Source: Oleisolibacter albus (GTDB taxonomy: Bacteria; Pseudomonadota; Alphaproteobacteria; Azospirillales; Azospirillaceae). Taken from it: a stretch of 64,000 nucleotides of DNA. The translations under genes were made by a program, and so were the position numbers. Under the pieces are notes generated by a model that was given only the letters and a program-made list of their open reading frames with translations, had not been told where the DNA came from and did no database searches. Shown here in pieces: positions 47,269 through 56,853 of the stretch. Position 1 is the stretch's first letter. Every line of letters begins with the position of its first letter. The stretch spans positions 124,001 to 188,000 of the forward strand of contig NZ_QGNJ01000006.1 of assembly GCF_003336875.1 (NCBI RefSeq), read 5' to 3'.

Positions 47269-48915
47269 ATGCAGTCCTTTTCCGAACTCGGCCTTCCGGC
47301 CGCCCTGGCCGCCGGCCTGGACGCCGCCGGCTATGTCCGTCCGACGCCGATCCAGGCCGCGGCCCTGCCCGCCGCCCTGGATGGCCGTGACGTGCTGGGG
47401 CTGGCCCAGACCGGCACCGGCAAGACCGCGGCCTTCGCCCTGCCGGTGCTGAAGCAGCTGTCCGCCCGAGAGGAGCGGGCCCGGCCCGGCCTGCCCCGCG
47501 CCCTGATCGTGCTGCCCACGCGCGAGCTGGCGCTGCAGGTGGCCGAGGTGCTGGGCACGCTGGGCAGCAAGCTGCCCCTGACCGTGGCCGTGGTGCATGG
47601 CGGCGTCTCGCTGAATCCGCAGATCCGCAGTCTGAAGGCCGGTGTCGATATCCTGGTGGCCACGCCCGGCCGCCTGCTGGACCTGATGCAGCAGAAGGTG
47701 TGCAGCCTGAAGGCGGTGGAGCTGTTCGTGCTGGACGAGGCCGACCGCATGCTGGACATGGGCTTCCTGCCCGACGTGCGGAAAGTTGTGGCGCAGCTGC
47801 CCAAGCCACGGCAGACCCTGTTCTTCTCCGCCACCATGCCCAATGACGTGGCCAAGCTGGCCGCCGGGCTGCTGCACGACCATGTGCGGGTCGAGGTCGC
47901 CGCCCCCGCCACCACGGTGGAGCGCATCGGCCAGTCGGTGGTGCTGGTGGAACCGGCGCAGAAGGTGGGCACGCTGGTCGGCCTGCTGTCGGCAGCCGAG
48001 GTGGCGCGCGCCATCATCTTCACCCGCACCAAGCGCGGGGCCAACAAGCTGTCGGAACAGCTGCTGGCCTGCGGCATCGAGGCCGCGCCCTATCACGCCA
48101 ACAAATCCCAGCCCGCGCGTGAACGGGCGCTGGCCGGCTTCAAATCCGGCGCCACCCGCGCCCTGGTCGCCACCGACATCGCCGCCCGCGGCATCGATGT
48201 CGACGGGGTGACCCATGTGTTCAACTTCGACCTGCCGGAAGTGCCGGAAGCCTATGTCCACCGCATCGGTCGCACCGGCCGCGCCGGACGCGACGGCATC
48301 GCCATTTCCCTGTGCAGTCCGGCCGACCGGCCGCTGCTGACCGCCATCGAGAAGCTGATCCGCCAGCCGGTGCCGCGCGCCAGCGCGCCGGTCGCCGCCG
48401 TGGCCCCGGTGCTGGTCCGCGCCCCGGCGGAACGGCCAGCACCCCGGCCGGCCGCCAGGCCGGGCGCCGCCCGCAAAGCCGCCGCCCCGAGAAAGCCGGC
48501 CGAGCGGGCCGGCGATGAGCAGCGCCGCGACGCACCTGGCCGCGATTCCGTGGGCCGTGAGGTCCTTGGCCGCGACGGCGAGACCGGGGAGCGCAAGCGC
48601 CGCCGTCGGCGGCGCGGCGGCGGACAGGAGGGGGCGTCCGTTTCCGGCGGCGTTTCCAAATCCGTTTCCGCCGCTCCGGCGGCGGCCCGGCCGAGCGGTC
48701 CGGGCACGCGCCCGGCCGGCGGCAAGCCCGGGGCCAAAGCGGCCCTGGGCAAGACGATGGCGGGCAAAACGATGGCAGGCCAACCGACGGCGGCCAAGAC
48801 AGCGGTGGCCAAGACAGCGGTGGCCAAGGCCGGTGGACGCCCGGCCCGTACCGCCGAGAGCGGCAGCGGCGAATGGCTGCCGCAGTTCCTGCGCCGCCCG
48901 GCCGGGGCGGACTGA
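47269..48915 (+). CDS. DEAD-box RNA helicase, RhlE-like
   Basis: 548 residues. The helicase core has all motifs: Q-motif (YVRPTPIQAAALPAAL), I AQTGTGKTAAF, Ia PTRELALQ, Ib TPGRLLD, II VLDEADRML, III FSATMP, IV IIFTRTKRGANKL, V TDIAARGIDV, VI HRIGRTGRAGRDG. The C-terminus is a long basic Arg/Ala/Pro tail with tandem MAGKT and VAKTA repeats and no fold, likely for RNA binding. It unwinds or anneals RNA, in ribosome assembly or mRNA decay or during cold. The ATG at 47269 opens the conserved text. Subfamily (RhlE) is likely but not certain. Confidence 0.93.
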   Translation: MQSFSELGLPAALAAGLDAAGYVRPTPIQAAALPAALDGRDVLGLAQTGTGKTAAFALPVLKQLSAREERARPGLPRALIVLPTRELALQVAEVLGTLGSKLPLTVAVVHGGVSLNPQIRSLKAGVDILVATPGRLLDLMQQKVCSLKAVELFVLDEADRMLDMGFLPDVRKVVAQLPKPRQTLFFSATMPNDVAKLAAGLLHDHVRVEVAAPATTVERIGQSVVLVEPAQKVGTLVGLLSAAEVARAIIFTRTKRGANKLSEQLLACGIEAAPYHANKSQPARERALAGFKSGATRALVATDIAARGIDVDGVTHVFNFDLPEVPEAYVHRIGRTGRAGRDGIAISLCSPADRPLLTAIEKLIRQPVPRASAPVAAVAPVLVRAPAERPAPRPAARPGAARKAAAPRKPAERAGDEQRRDAPGRDSVGREVLGRDGETGERKRRRRRRGGGQEGASVSGGVSKSVSAAPAAARPSGPGTRPAGGKPGAKAALGKTMAGKTMAGQPTAAKTAVAKTAVAKAGGRPARTAESGSGEWLPQFLRRPAGAD

Positions 48916-48942
48916 TCGCCGGCGGGGGGCAGCCCTGGCGGC

Positions 48943-51108
48943 TCACCCCCGGCTGCGGCGCAGTTCGCTGTCGAGGGCGGCGGCCAGAGCCTGGACCTGA
49001 TAGGGCTTCGGCAGCACGGTCAGCCCGTCCGCCGCCGCCACCTCCTCGCTGTAGCCGGTGGTCAGCACCACCGGCAGATCGGGCCGGATCGCACGGGCGG
49101 CCCGGGCCAGGGCCACGCCGTCGAGGGCGCCGGGCATTACCACGTCGGTGAAGAGCAGATCCACCGGCTCCCCGGCCTGCAGCAGGATCAGCGCCTCGTC
49201 GGCCGTGGTGGTGCGCCGCACGCTGTAGCCAAGATCCTCCAGCACGGCGCAGACGGTGGGCGCGACCACGGGATCATCCTCCACCAGCAGCACGCGCCAG
49301 CCGCCGCCCACGACCGCGGCCGGCACCGGCGCCACACCGCGGCGCGGCTGACGCTGCGACCGCGGCAGCAGCAGGGTCACGCGGGTGCCGCGCCCCTCCT
49401 CGCTGTCGATCCAGGCCTGACCACCGGACTGGCGGGCGAAGCCATAGACCTGGGACAGCCCCAGCCCCGTGCCCTTGCCCACCGCCTTGGTGGTGAAGAA
49501 GGGATCGAAGGCCCGCTCCCGCACGGCCGCCGACATGCCGGTCCCGGTATCGGCCACCTCGACACGGACATAGTCGCCCTCCTGCCCCCGCGGATCACCG
49601 GGACCGAGTGGCAGGTTCGACGCGGTGATGACCAGCTGGCCCCCTGCCGGCATGGCGTCACGGGCATTGACCGCCAGATTGAGCACCGCCAGCTCGAACT
49701 GGGTGGGGTCGGCTTCCGCCGGCCATAATCCAGGGGCGAAGCGCATGTCGAAACGGATGTCGGCGCGCAGCGCCCGCGACAGCAGGCCGGACATGGACAG
49801 GATGCGGTCATGCACGTCCACCGCCTCCGGCCGCAGCGCCTGACGGCGGGCAAAGGCCATAAGCTGCTGGGTCAGCTTGGCGCCGCGGTCGATGGCCTGC
49901 TGCCCCGCCGCGAACAGGGTACGGGAGCGGTCGTCATCGGCGGGGATCCGGCGGGACAGCATCTGCAGGCAACCGGACAGAGCCTGCAGCAGATTGTTGA
50001 AATCATGCGCCACGCCGCCGGTCAGCTGGCCGATGGCCTCGGCCTTCTGGGCCTGGAGCAGGGCGGCCTGCACCTCGGCGCGGCGGGCCTCGCTGGCGGC
50101 CAGGGCCGCCGTCCGCTCCCGGACCAGATCCTCCAGATGCGTCCTGTAGAGTTCCAGCTCGTCCTGGGCCCGGCGCTTCTCGGTCACATCGTGCCCCTGG
50201 ACGAACACGCCGGTCACACTGCCGTCGGCGGCCACCAGGGGCTGATAGACGAAGTCGAGGTAAAGGGCGGCCGGGTCCGGGTCCCGGTGGCGCTGCAACA
50301 GGATACGGATATCCCGGCCGGAATAGGTGGTCCCGGTCCGGTAGACCTTGTCCAGCAGCTCATAGAAGCCCTGCCCCTCCAGCTCCCACAGTACCTCGCG
50401 CACGCGGCGCCCGATGATGTCCTGCCGCCCGATCAGCGACAGGTAGGCGGCATTGGCCATCTCGAAGACATGGTCCGGACCGCGGACCACGGCCATGAAG
50501 CCCGGCGCCTGGGCGAACAGGCTTTGCAGCCGGTCGCGCTCGGCATCGAGAAGCAGGTTGGTTTCCTGGACGATGCGGGCCCGCTGCCACAAATCGCTTT
50601 CCGCCTGCTGGGACGGCTGATCGCGGATCCCGCCACTTTCCGCCGCCGCGCGCAACTGCTGGAGTTCGGTCACATCGACCGTGTGCTGGAGGATCAGCGA
50701 CACCGATCCGTCGCCGGCAAGCACGGGCGTGTGGGTGGCCGACCAGTAGCGCAGGTCGGGCGGGCCGCCGTCGCGGGAGATGGCGTAGGGGATCAGGGCG
50801 ATGGTATCGCGCCGCCGCGTCCGCAGCACCCGCTCGAAGGAGGCGCGGAGCTGGGGTTCGTTCTCGCGGTCGGGAAAGGCCTCGAACATGCCGCGGCCGA
50901 TGATCGCGTCGGCCGGATGCCCCGTCACCCGCAGATAGGCGTCGTTGGCCGCCACGATGGTGAAGGAGCAATCGAGAACGACGTAGGGATTGGGAGAGGC
51001 CCGCAGCAGCGCCCGGCAGTCGAGGTCGCTCAGGGCGCGGTCGACGACCAGCGGTTCCGGCCGGGCCGTGTCCGGCCGCGCCGGGGCGGCATCCATGAGA
51101 CCTGACAC
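48943..51108 (-). CDS. Hybrid sensor histidine kinase, two PAS domains and C-terminal receiver
   Basis: 721 residues from a GTG at 51108 with AGGGGAG 8 nt upstream; ATG 51096 is an alternative. PAS 1 starts near LLRASPNPYVVLDCSFTIVA, PAS 2 near LFAQAPGFMAVVRGPDHVFE with a PAC end VFVQGHDVTEKRRAQDELE. The HisKA phospho-acceptor is His in GGVAHDFNNLLQAL (a HWE/HisKA-like version), the ATPase N-box NLAVNARDAMP, G1 DTGTGM and G2 GKGTGLGLSQVYG. The receiver carries LLVEDDPVV, FTDVVMPG (phospho-Asp) and LPKPYQ. No membrane segment is seen, so it is a cytosolic sensor; the cue is unknown. Confidence 0.93.
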   Translation of the reverse strand: MSGLMDAAPARPDTARPEPLVVDRALSDLDCRALLRASPNPYVVLDCSFTIVAANDAYLRVTGHPADAIIGRGMFEAFPDRENEPQLRASFERVLRTRRRDTIALIPYAISRDGGPPDLRYWSATHTPVLAGDGSVSLILQHTVDVTELQQLRAAAESGGIRDQPSQQAESDLWQRARIVQETNLLLDAERDRLQSLFAQAPGFMAVVRGPDHVFEMANAAYLSLIGRQDIIGRRVREVLWELEGQGFYELLDKVYRTGTTYSGRDIRILLQRHRDPDPAALYLDFVYQPLVAADGSVTGVFVQGHDVTEKRRAQDELELYRTHLEDLVRERTAALAASEARRAEVQAALLQAQKAEAIGQLTGGVAHDFNNLLQALSGCLQMLSRRIPADDDRSRTLFAAGQQAIDRGAKLTQQLMAFARRQALRPEAVDVHDRILSMSGLLSRALRADIRFDMRFAPGLWPAEADPTQFELAVLNLAVNARDAMPAGGQLVITASNLPLGPGDPRGQEGDYVRVEVADTGTGMSAAVRERAFDPFFTTKAVGKGTGLGLSQVYGFARQSGGQAWIDSEEGRGTRVTLLLPRSQRQPRRGVAPVPAAVVGGGWRVLLVEDDPVVAPTVCAVLEDLGYSVRRTTTADEALILLQAGEPVDLLFTDVVMPGALDGVALARAARAIRPDLPVVLTTGYSEEVAAADGLTVLPKPYQVQALAAALDSELRRSRG

Positions 51109-51323
51109 ATCGTCTCCCCTGTCGGCGGCCCGGCCGGCGGGCTTCCCCGCCCCGGGGCGCAGCAAAGAGCCGCTCGATCGAGCCGGCCCACGCCGCACCT
51201 TAGGCACGGCACCAGGGGGCGCCAATATCGCTTTCGGTGACACGGGACCTGGGCGGACATAGGCGGAAAAGCAGGAAAATTGCCCCCCGCCCCGGTCGGA
51301 AGCCGGTCACCCGGGCCGCGCGG

Positions 51324-51360
51324 GCCACCCGCCGGAACCGCAGCGGCCCGCGCGGGTGGC
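51324..51360 (-). terminator. Hairpin just after the Pal-like gene
   Basis: GCCACCCGC (51324-51332) pairs with GCGGGTGGC (51352-51360), a 9-bp stem with a 19-nt loop, beginning 6 nt beyond the pal-like stop on the minus strand. There is no T-tract, so intrinsic termination is uncertain. Confidence 0.45.
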
Positions 51361-51365
51361 GGCTG

Positions 51366-51911
51366 TCAGTCCACGGCGGTCACGGCGCGGCGGTTGCGCT
51401 GCCATGCCTGCTCATCGGCGCCGGTCACCTCCGGCCGCTCCTTGCCGTAGCTGACAGTGGCGACGCGCTGCGCCGGGATGCCCTGGGCGATGAGGAAGGC
51501 GCGCACGGAGCTGGCGCGGCGGTCGCCCAGGGCCAGATTGTATTCGCGGGTGCCACGCTCGTCGGCATGCCCCTCGATGGTCACGTTGACATTGGGATAG
51601 CGCCGCATCCATTCGGCCTGACGCTGCAGGATCGACTGCGCTTCCGGCGACAGGTCGGTACGGTCGGTGCCGAAATAGACCCGGTCCCCCACGGACTGGG
51701 CCAGATCCTGCTGCGATCCCGGCGCGGCCGAGCCGGCCAGGGACTGGCTGCTGACCGAGGCGGTCCCGGCGGAACCGTAGGTGCCGCCGCTGCCATTGGC
51801 GCCGAACCCGTCACCGCCGCCACCGGCGGAGTAGTCGGAATCACCGGCGCTGCGGCAGCCGGCCAGAAGGAGGGAACTGAGAACGGCAACGGTGACGAAG
51901 GCCTTGCCCAT
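51366..51911 (-). CDS. Pal/OmpA-family peptidoglycan-binding lipoprotein
   Basis: 181 residues. Lipobox SSLLLAGC near residue 19, a Gly/Ser-rich linker, then an OmpA-like domain: VYFGTDRTDLSPEAQSIL and EGHADERGTREYNLALG with the Arg/Asp that hold meso-diaminopimelate. Ends in RNRRAVTAV. It anchors the outer membrane to the wall; Pal is normally in a tol-pal operon, but no tolQRAB is next to it here, so it may be a second Pal-like gene. ATG 51911 follows a start-like leader; the long frame upstream of it is not coding. Confidence 0.9.
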   Translation of the reverse strand: MGKAFVTVAVLSSLLLAGCRSAGDSDYSAGGGGDGFGANGSGGTYGSAGTASVSSQSLAGSAAPGSQQDLAQSVGDRVYFGTDRTDLSPEAQSILQRQAEWMRRYPNVNVTIEGHADERGTREYNLALGDRRASSVRAFLIAQGIPAQRVATVSYGKERPEVTGADEQAWQRNRRAVTAVD

Positions 51912-52120
51912 CGGTGAACACTCTCTCTGAACAGCAGGACTGGGGTGAGGCGAACCTAACGCCCTGGACGAACATGACAAGAGGTCAGGACGCGACGCCG
52001 GCATGTGCAGGAGCCGGCGGTGATGCTCCCGCCTGTCGTCGTGCCGCAACTCTGGCGATAAAGAAAGGCAGAATTCGGGTGGGATTGCGGCAGAGCCGCG
52101 CACGCCCGCGAGGCGGGAGG

Positions 52121-52552
52121 TCAGCGGGCCGCCGGCCGGGCGGAGAGCGGATCGTCCGGCGCGTCGCTGTCCGGTCCCATCCACTCCGGCGGCCCCGGCA
52201 GGACAGGCGGATGCCGGAACAGGTCCGCCGGCACGGGCCGGACGGATTCCGCCTCGGGCAATGCCGTCGGCGGATGGCGGTGGGCCGAGGCCAGCAGACC
52301 GGTGCGCGCGGGCGGGCCGGTGCGGGTGGTGAACCCCGCCAGGGCACCGGCCCCGGGGGCGAACATGCCATCCTCCAGCCCCAGCCCCCCGGCCCAGCCG
52401 GAGTCCGGCCGGCCGGGGGCAAGCCCCCCGGGCCGCGGCCAATCGACCGCGCCGACCGGCGGCAGCGCCCCGGGTTCCCGCTCCGTGGCGGTGGCCGACC
52501 CGGCCGAGGCGGCCAGGATCAGCGCGAGGGAGAACAGCGGTCGGTGCGGCAC
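52121..52552 (-). CDS. Small secreted Pro-rich protein, unknown
   Basis: 143 residues. I start at the GTG at 52552, which has CAGGAGCG 9 nt upstream and gives a signal peptide (PLFSLALILAASAGSATAT). The mature part is rich in Pro, Gly and Ala, without recognised motifs. It could be a cell-envelope protein made with its neighbours. It is not recognised. High GC leaves several frames open here, but ribosome site plus signal peptide favour this one. The 211 bp upstream to the fcl stop hold nothing I can defend. Confidence 0.45.
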   Translation of the reverse strand: MPHRPLFSLALILAASAGSATATEREPGALPPVGAVDWPRPGGLAPGRPDSGWAGGLGLEDGMFAPGAGALAGFTTRTGPPARTGLLASAHRHPPTALPEAESVRPVPADLFRHPPVLPGPPEWMGPDSDAPDDPLSARPAAR

Positions 52553-52763
52553 TACGGAACGCTCCTGGAATCCGGCCCGGACAGGCTGCACCGAAAGGGA
52601 ACCCGTGAAAAGAGCCGAAACGATGGCACGGGCGCCGCCAGCGGCGCGTCATCCGCAGAACAAAGCCGCGGCGATGATGGTTTCACGCCGACGGCAAAGT
52701 CGCTTTCTTGTCATCGGCCGGGTCCGGGCCGGCAGATCGGCCATCAGGCGGACACCGACGCCC

Positions 52764-53744
52764 TCACGCCGCCGGAACCACCACGGGCCGGGACTGGCGC
52801 AGGGTCCCGCTGTTGCTGCGGAACCAGGCGTAGGTGGAGGCCAGACCCTCCGTCAGCCCGATCCGGGCCGTCCAGCCCAGATCCGCCAGCCGCGACACAT
52901 CCATGACCTTGCGCGGCGTGCCGTCGGGCTTGCCGGGATCATAGACGATGCGCCCGGACCAGCCGACCACATCCGCCAGGGTCCGGGCCAGATCGGCGAT
53001 GGCGATGTCCTCCCCGGTGCCGACATTGACCGGCTCCTCACCATCATAGTGGCGCAGCAGGAACAGGAGGGCATCGGCCAGATCGTCCACATGCAGGAAT
53101 TCACGGCGGGGCCGTCCCGTTCCCCAGACCTCCACCGTCTCCGCCCCGCGTTCCGCCGCCTCGTGGATCTTGCGCATCAGGGCCGGCAGCACATGGCTGG
53201 TGGTCAGGTCGAAATTGTCACCCGGCCCGTAGAGATTGGCCGGCATGGCGGAAATGAAGCGGCAGCCATACTGGCGCCGATAGGCCTGGCACAGCTTGAT
53301 CCCGGCGATCTTGGCCACCGCATACCATTGGTTGGTCGGCTCCAACGGTCCGGTCAGCAGGGATGATTCGCGGATCGGCTGCTCGGCCAGACGCGGATAG
53401 ATACAGGAGGAGCCGAGGAACAGCAGACGCTCTACCGCCGTCTGCCGGGCCGCCTCGATGATGTTGGCCTCGATCATGAGGTTCTCATAGAGGAAGACGG
53501 CGGGCTGGCTGTCATTGGCATGGATGCCGCCGACGCGCGCCGCCGCCAGCACCACCACGTCCGGCCGCTGGTCGCGCATCCAGTCCAGCACGGCCCGCTG
53601 GTCGCGCAGATCCAGCCGCTCGCGCCCGACCGTCAGCAGCGTGCAATCCTCCCCGGCCAGCCGACGGCAGACGGCCGCGCCGACCATCCCCCTGTGCCCG
53701 GCCACCCAGACCCGCCGTCCGCCGAGATCGAACCCGCCGCTCAT
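52764..53744 (-). CDS. fcl: GDP-L-fucose synthase
   Basis: 326 residues, short-chain dehydrogenase of the extended kind. It makes GDP-L-fucose from GDP-4-keto-6-deoxymannose by epimerisation and reduction. NADP site GRRVWVAGHRGMVG; AAARVGGIHAN is the family-specific stretch; catalytic Ser in LGSSCIYP and YAVAKIAG give the S/Y-x3-K set; PANLYGPGDNFD follows. It overlaps the FkbM gene by 4 nt (ATGA at 53741-53744). The partner gmd is not in the window. L-Fucose would go into surface glycans, fitting the transferases around it. Confidence 0.95.
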   Translation of the reverse strand: MSGGFDLGGRRVWVAGHRGMVGAAVCRRLAGEDCTLLTVGRERLDLRDQRAVLDWMRDQRPDVVVLAAARVGGIHANDSQPAVFLYENLMIEANIIEAARQTAVERLLFLGSSCIYPRLAEQPIRESSLLTGPLEPTNQWYAVAKIAGIKLCQAYRRQYGCRFISAMPANLYGPGDNFDLTTSHVLPALMRKIHEAAERGAETVEVWGTGRPRREFLHVDDLADALLFLLRHYDGEEPVNVGTGEDIAIADLARTLADVVGWSGRIVYDPGKPDGTPRKVMDVSRLADLGWTARIGLTEGLASTYAWFRSNSGTLRQSRPVVVPAA

Positions 53745-54703
53745 GCCCTGCCTCCATGTTGTTCCGTATCGGGGTCCATGCCCGTCCCCGCCCGGGGGCC
53801 GGATGCGGCCAGCGGCGCCAGGCGCACGGCCGACAGATCGGTCCTGGCCAGCAGGATGTTGCCGGTGCGGTACTGCTGCCGGGGCACATGGGGATGCAGT
53901 CCGCTGGCAGTGACATCGAACGCCGCGTAGCCCCGGGCGATGGCATGGCCGAGAATGGCGGCACTGCTGGGCACACCGGCGATGTCCTTGTCCCCGACCT
54001 CGATGGACAGGATGGGCCCGTGGCGTGCCATGGTGCGCTCCAGCCCCTGCAGCACCTGCATCTCGGCGGATTCCGCATCGATCTTGATGAGGCTGGGGAT
54101 CAGGCCGTTCTCCTCGATATAGCTGTCGAGATCGGTGGCCGGCACCGTCAGCGGCGTCGCCGTCACCGCCTGACCGGACAGGCGCGGCGCCGTGAAGCTG
54201 TTATAGGCGGAATGCGCCCAGCCGAAATCGTTGAAGGTCAGCGTCTCCCGCCGGTTCCAGGCCGCCATGCCCACCACCCGGGCCTGGGGATAGGGCGCCA
54301 GATTGCGCCGGGTCAGCGCCGCCGTGCGCGGCGTCGGCTCGAAGGCCACCACGCGTCCCTGCGGCCCGACCAGCCGGCTGGCCAGCACCGAGAAATAGCC
54401 GATATGCGCGCCGACATCGAGGAAGGTGCCGCCGGGCCGCAGCAGGCAGATCAGCGCCCGGGTCAGGTCCGGCTCGAAATAGCCGAAGCGGCAGATGGTG
54501 GTGGAAACGATCTCCGGCAGCACGCCGCGCAAGGTCTGACCGGCGAAGGTATGCAGCGTGACCTCGCGCACCACACCCAGCGACAGGGCCAGCTTCAACT
54601 GGGCCACGCCCGCCGGATTGCGGCGGAAGCGCTGGAAGCGCGCCGTCTGTCCCGCCGCCGCCTGTAACTGCTGCACCAGCTGTTCCTGTGAGGCCAGCAT
54701 GCG
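53741..54703 (-). CDS. FkbM-family methyltransferase
   Basis: 320 residues from the ATG at 54703, which has GAGGG 5 nt before it; an in-frame ATG at 54730 lacks a ribosome site. SAM-binding start FLDVGAHIGYFSVLASRLVG, VVAFEPTPRTAAL, and the FkbM hallmark LIKIDAESAEMQVLQG. FkbM proteins methylate sugar or small-molecule hydroxyls. Joined with GDP-fucose synthase, a methylated deoxysugar on a surface polysaccharide is a natural guess. Start could be later; the target is unknown. Confidence 0.9.
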   Translation of the reverse strand, partial: RMLASQEQLVQQLQAAAGQTARFQRFRRNPAGVAQLKLALSLGVVREVTLHTFAGQTLRGVLPEIVSTTICRFGYFEPDLTRALICLLRPGGTFLDVGAHIGYFSVLASRLVGPQGRVVAFEPTPRTAALTRRNLAPYPQARVVGMAAWNRRETLTFNDFGWAHSAYNSFTAPRLSGQAVTATPLTVPATDLDSYIEENGLIPSLIKIDAESAEMQVLQGLERTMARHGPILSIEVGDKDIAGVPSSAAILGHAIARGYAAFDVTASGLHPHVPRQQYRTGNILLARTDLSAVRLAPLAASGPRAGTGMDPDTEQHGGRA

Positions 54704-55262
54704 ACCCTCAATCCCGGGGGTGGACGCCATGGCGGCACCGGGCACCGCCGGACGGGCGGCAGGACGCCATGGTGCGATGCGACAGCGATCATCGGCCAAA
54801 GCGGCCGCCGGGCGCAGCAGGCAGAAGACTATCCCCCATCGGCGGGAGCCGGTTCCCCCACCCGGCGGCGGCCAGGCCCGTTTCGCCATTCGTCCGGACG
54901 GGGAGATCGGGCCGGCGGCACCCCGACCGGCACGGCCGGGGAGGCCGCGCCCCCTTCGCGCCGCCACACCGGATGCGCCGATCCCCTGGGACGGCCGCCG
55001 ACCGATCTGGCGCAGCCGGGAGCGGAACCAGACGAAGACAGAGCATGTCAAGTCATTGACAGCCGCCCGCACGGATCAGAACCGAACCGATTTCAACGAA
55101 TTTCAAATCAAAACGGTCGGAGAAATTTCTGCATTGCTGTCAGAACTGTGACCGTTCGTCGACATGGGGCCGTTGTCTCTGGACGCTTTCGGGGTAGCCC
55201 ACTAGTGCATGGCAAAGACGAGTTACTTCTTTCGATGCACGCAGTGGAGAAGGACCCCGATC
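54704..55262. other. 559-bp divergent gap between FkbM and M10 protease genes
   Basis: No gene found. The first 350 bp are GC-rich and carry only chance frames. From about 55065 to 55145 the sequence turns AT-richer, with TTTCAACGAATTTCAAATC at 55090-55108, and probably holds the protease promoter. Leaderless or regulated starts cannot be separated by eye. Confidence 0.5.
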
Positions 55263-56843
55263 ATGAGTGCGCCCCCCCCCGGCACAATCGACGCTGTGAT
55301 CTATGGCGGCACCCGCTTCTGGAAGGCCGCCAGCGCCAGCACCGGCGCCACCACCGTCAGCTACAGCTTCCTGACCTCGACCCCCAGCTATTATCCCGCG
55401 GGCTGGACCGAATGGAAGGGCATGACCCCGTTCACCGCGGCACAACAGGCCGCGACGCAGGACATCCTGTCCATGGTGTCCAGCGTGGCCAATATCCGCT
55501 TCGTGCAGACGGCGCAGACCGCCACCAGCGCCGGCGACATCACCTTCGGCAATGCCAAGAACACCAGCGCCACCGGCTGGGCCTATGGGCCGGGCGTGAA
55601 GATGGGCGGCGATGTCTGGATCAGCTCGTCCAAGGCGGGCTATGACGCGCCCGTGGTCGGCACGAAATCCTATTTCGCCATCCTGCACGAGCTGGGGCAT
55701 GCGCTGGGGCTGAAGCACACCGGCGATTATGGCGACGGGGAGGGTCCGTTCCTGCCCAAGGCCCAGGACAATGAGCAATACACCGTCATGTCCTACAACC
55801 TGCATCCGGGCATGGGTTCGGTGCGGCCGGCCACGCTGCAGCTGTACGACATCGCCGCCCTGCAATATCTGTACGGCGCCAACATGTCCTATCAGGCGGG
55901 GGATACGGTCTACCGCTTCGCCGGGACCAAGGATCTGATCGCCACCTATTGGGATGGCGGCGGCATCGACACCTTCGATGCCAGCGGCGAAACCGCCACC
56001 GTCTGCATCGACCTCAACGACGGGGCCTTCAGCTCCATCGGCCTGTGCGGCACCAAGGCGGCCAAGAACAACATCGCCATCGCCTATGGCGCCGAGATCG
56101 AGAACGCCACTGGCGGGGCCGGCAACGACACGCTGACCGGCAACGCCCTGGACAATGTGCTGCGCGGCGGGGCCGGCAACGATACCATCACCGGCGGCAA
56201 GGGCAACGACACCATCGACGGCGGCAGCGGCACGGACAAGGCGGTCTACAGCGACATCCGCGCCCATTACACCGTCAGCGTCCTGGATGACGGCATCCGC
56301 ATCACCCACAGCGGCGACGGGAGCGACGTCGTCCGCAATGTGGAGCAGTTCAGCTTCGCCGACGGCACCTTCACCCTGGACCAGCTGCGCCCGGTCCCGC
56401 CCGTGGCCTCGCTGCCGCCGGCCCCCACAGCCCCCAGCCCGACCCCGGTTCCCGTACCGGCACCGGATGCGACCGTGCTGACCGGAACCGCCGCGTCGGA
56501 GCTGACCACCGGCACCAAGGGCGCCGACATCTTCCTCAGCAGCGCCGGCAACGACCGGCTGAGCACGCCGCTGGATGGCGCCTGCGACCTGTTCGTGTTC
56601 AGCAAGGGTTTCCAGGGCGACCGCATCTTCAATTTCGAACTGGGCATCGACAAGCTGGACCTGACCAGCTTCGGCATCGACAGCCTGGGCGACGGACGCC
56701 TGTCCCTGGCCCAGGGTGGGTCCGGCGTGCAGCTTGACCTGGGCGGCGGCGACAAGATCGTGCTGAACGGGATCAGCATGACCGATCTGCTGAAGCATGA
56801 CGTGCTGGTGCCGCACGACCAGGGCTATTTCCTGACGGCCTGA
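55263..56843 (+). CDS. M10/serralysin-type RTX metalloprotease
   Basis: 526 residues from ATG 55263, preceded by GAGAAGGA. Zinc motif HELGHALGLKH (HExxHxxGxxH) with the Met-turn VMSYN place it in M10B. RTX calcium repeats follow: GGAGNDTLTG, GGAGNDTITGGKGNDTIDGG, and a second short set near GTKGADIFLSSAGNDRL. The C-terminus DQGYFLTA fits an uncleaved type I secretion signal. Secreted through an ABC/HlyD/TolC system not present in the window; the pump at 9479-13628 is not of that type. No Sec signal. A protease for extracellular protein digestion or biofilm turnover. Confidence 0.92.
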   Translation: MSAPPPGTIDAVIYGGTRFWKAASASTGATTVSYSFLTSTPSYYPAGWTEWKGMTPFTAAQQAATQDILSMVSSVANIRFVQTAQTATSAGDITFGNAKNTSATGWAYGPGVKMGGDVWISSSKAGYDAPVVGTKSYFAILHELGHALGLKHTGDYGDGEGPFLPKAQDNEQYTVMSYNLHPGMGSVRPATLQLYDIAALQYLYGANMSYQAGDTVYRFAGTKDLIATYWDGGGIDTFDASGETATVCIDLNDGAFSSIGLCGTKAAKNNIAIAYGAEIENATGGAGNDTLTGNALDNVLRGGAGNDTITGGKGNDTIDGGSGTDKAVYSDIRAHYTVSVLDDGIRITHSGDGSDVVRNVEQFSFADGTFTLDQLRPVPPVASLPPAPTAPSPTPVPVPAPDATVLTGTAASELTTGTKGADIFLSSAGNDRLSTPLDGACDLFVFSKGFQGDRIFNFELGIDKLDLTSFGIDSLGDGRLSLAQGGSGVQLDLGGGDKIVLNGISMTDLLKHDVLVPHDQGYFLTA

Positions 56844-56853
56844 CCCCGCCGGG

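Noticed and set aside
54731-55072. N-terminal extension of the FkbM gene back to 55072
   Set aside because: Arg/Pro-rich non-conserved text; the ATG at 54703 has a proper ribosome site just before the family fold.
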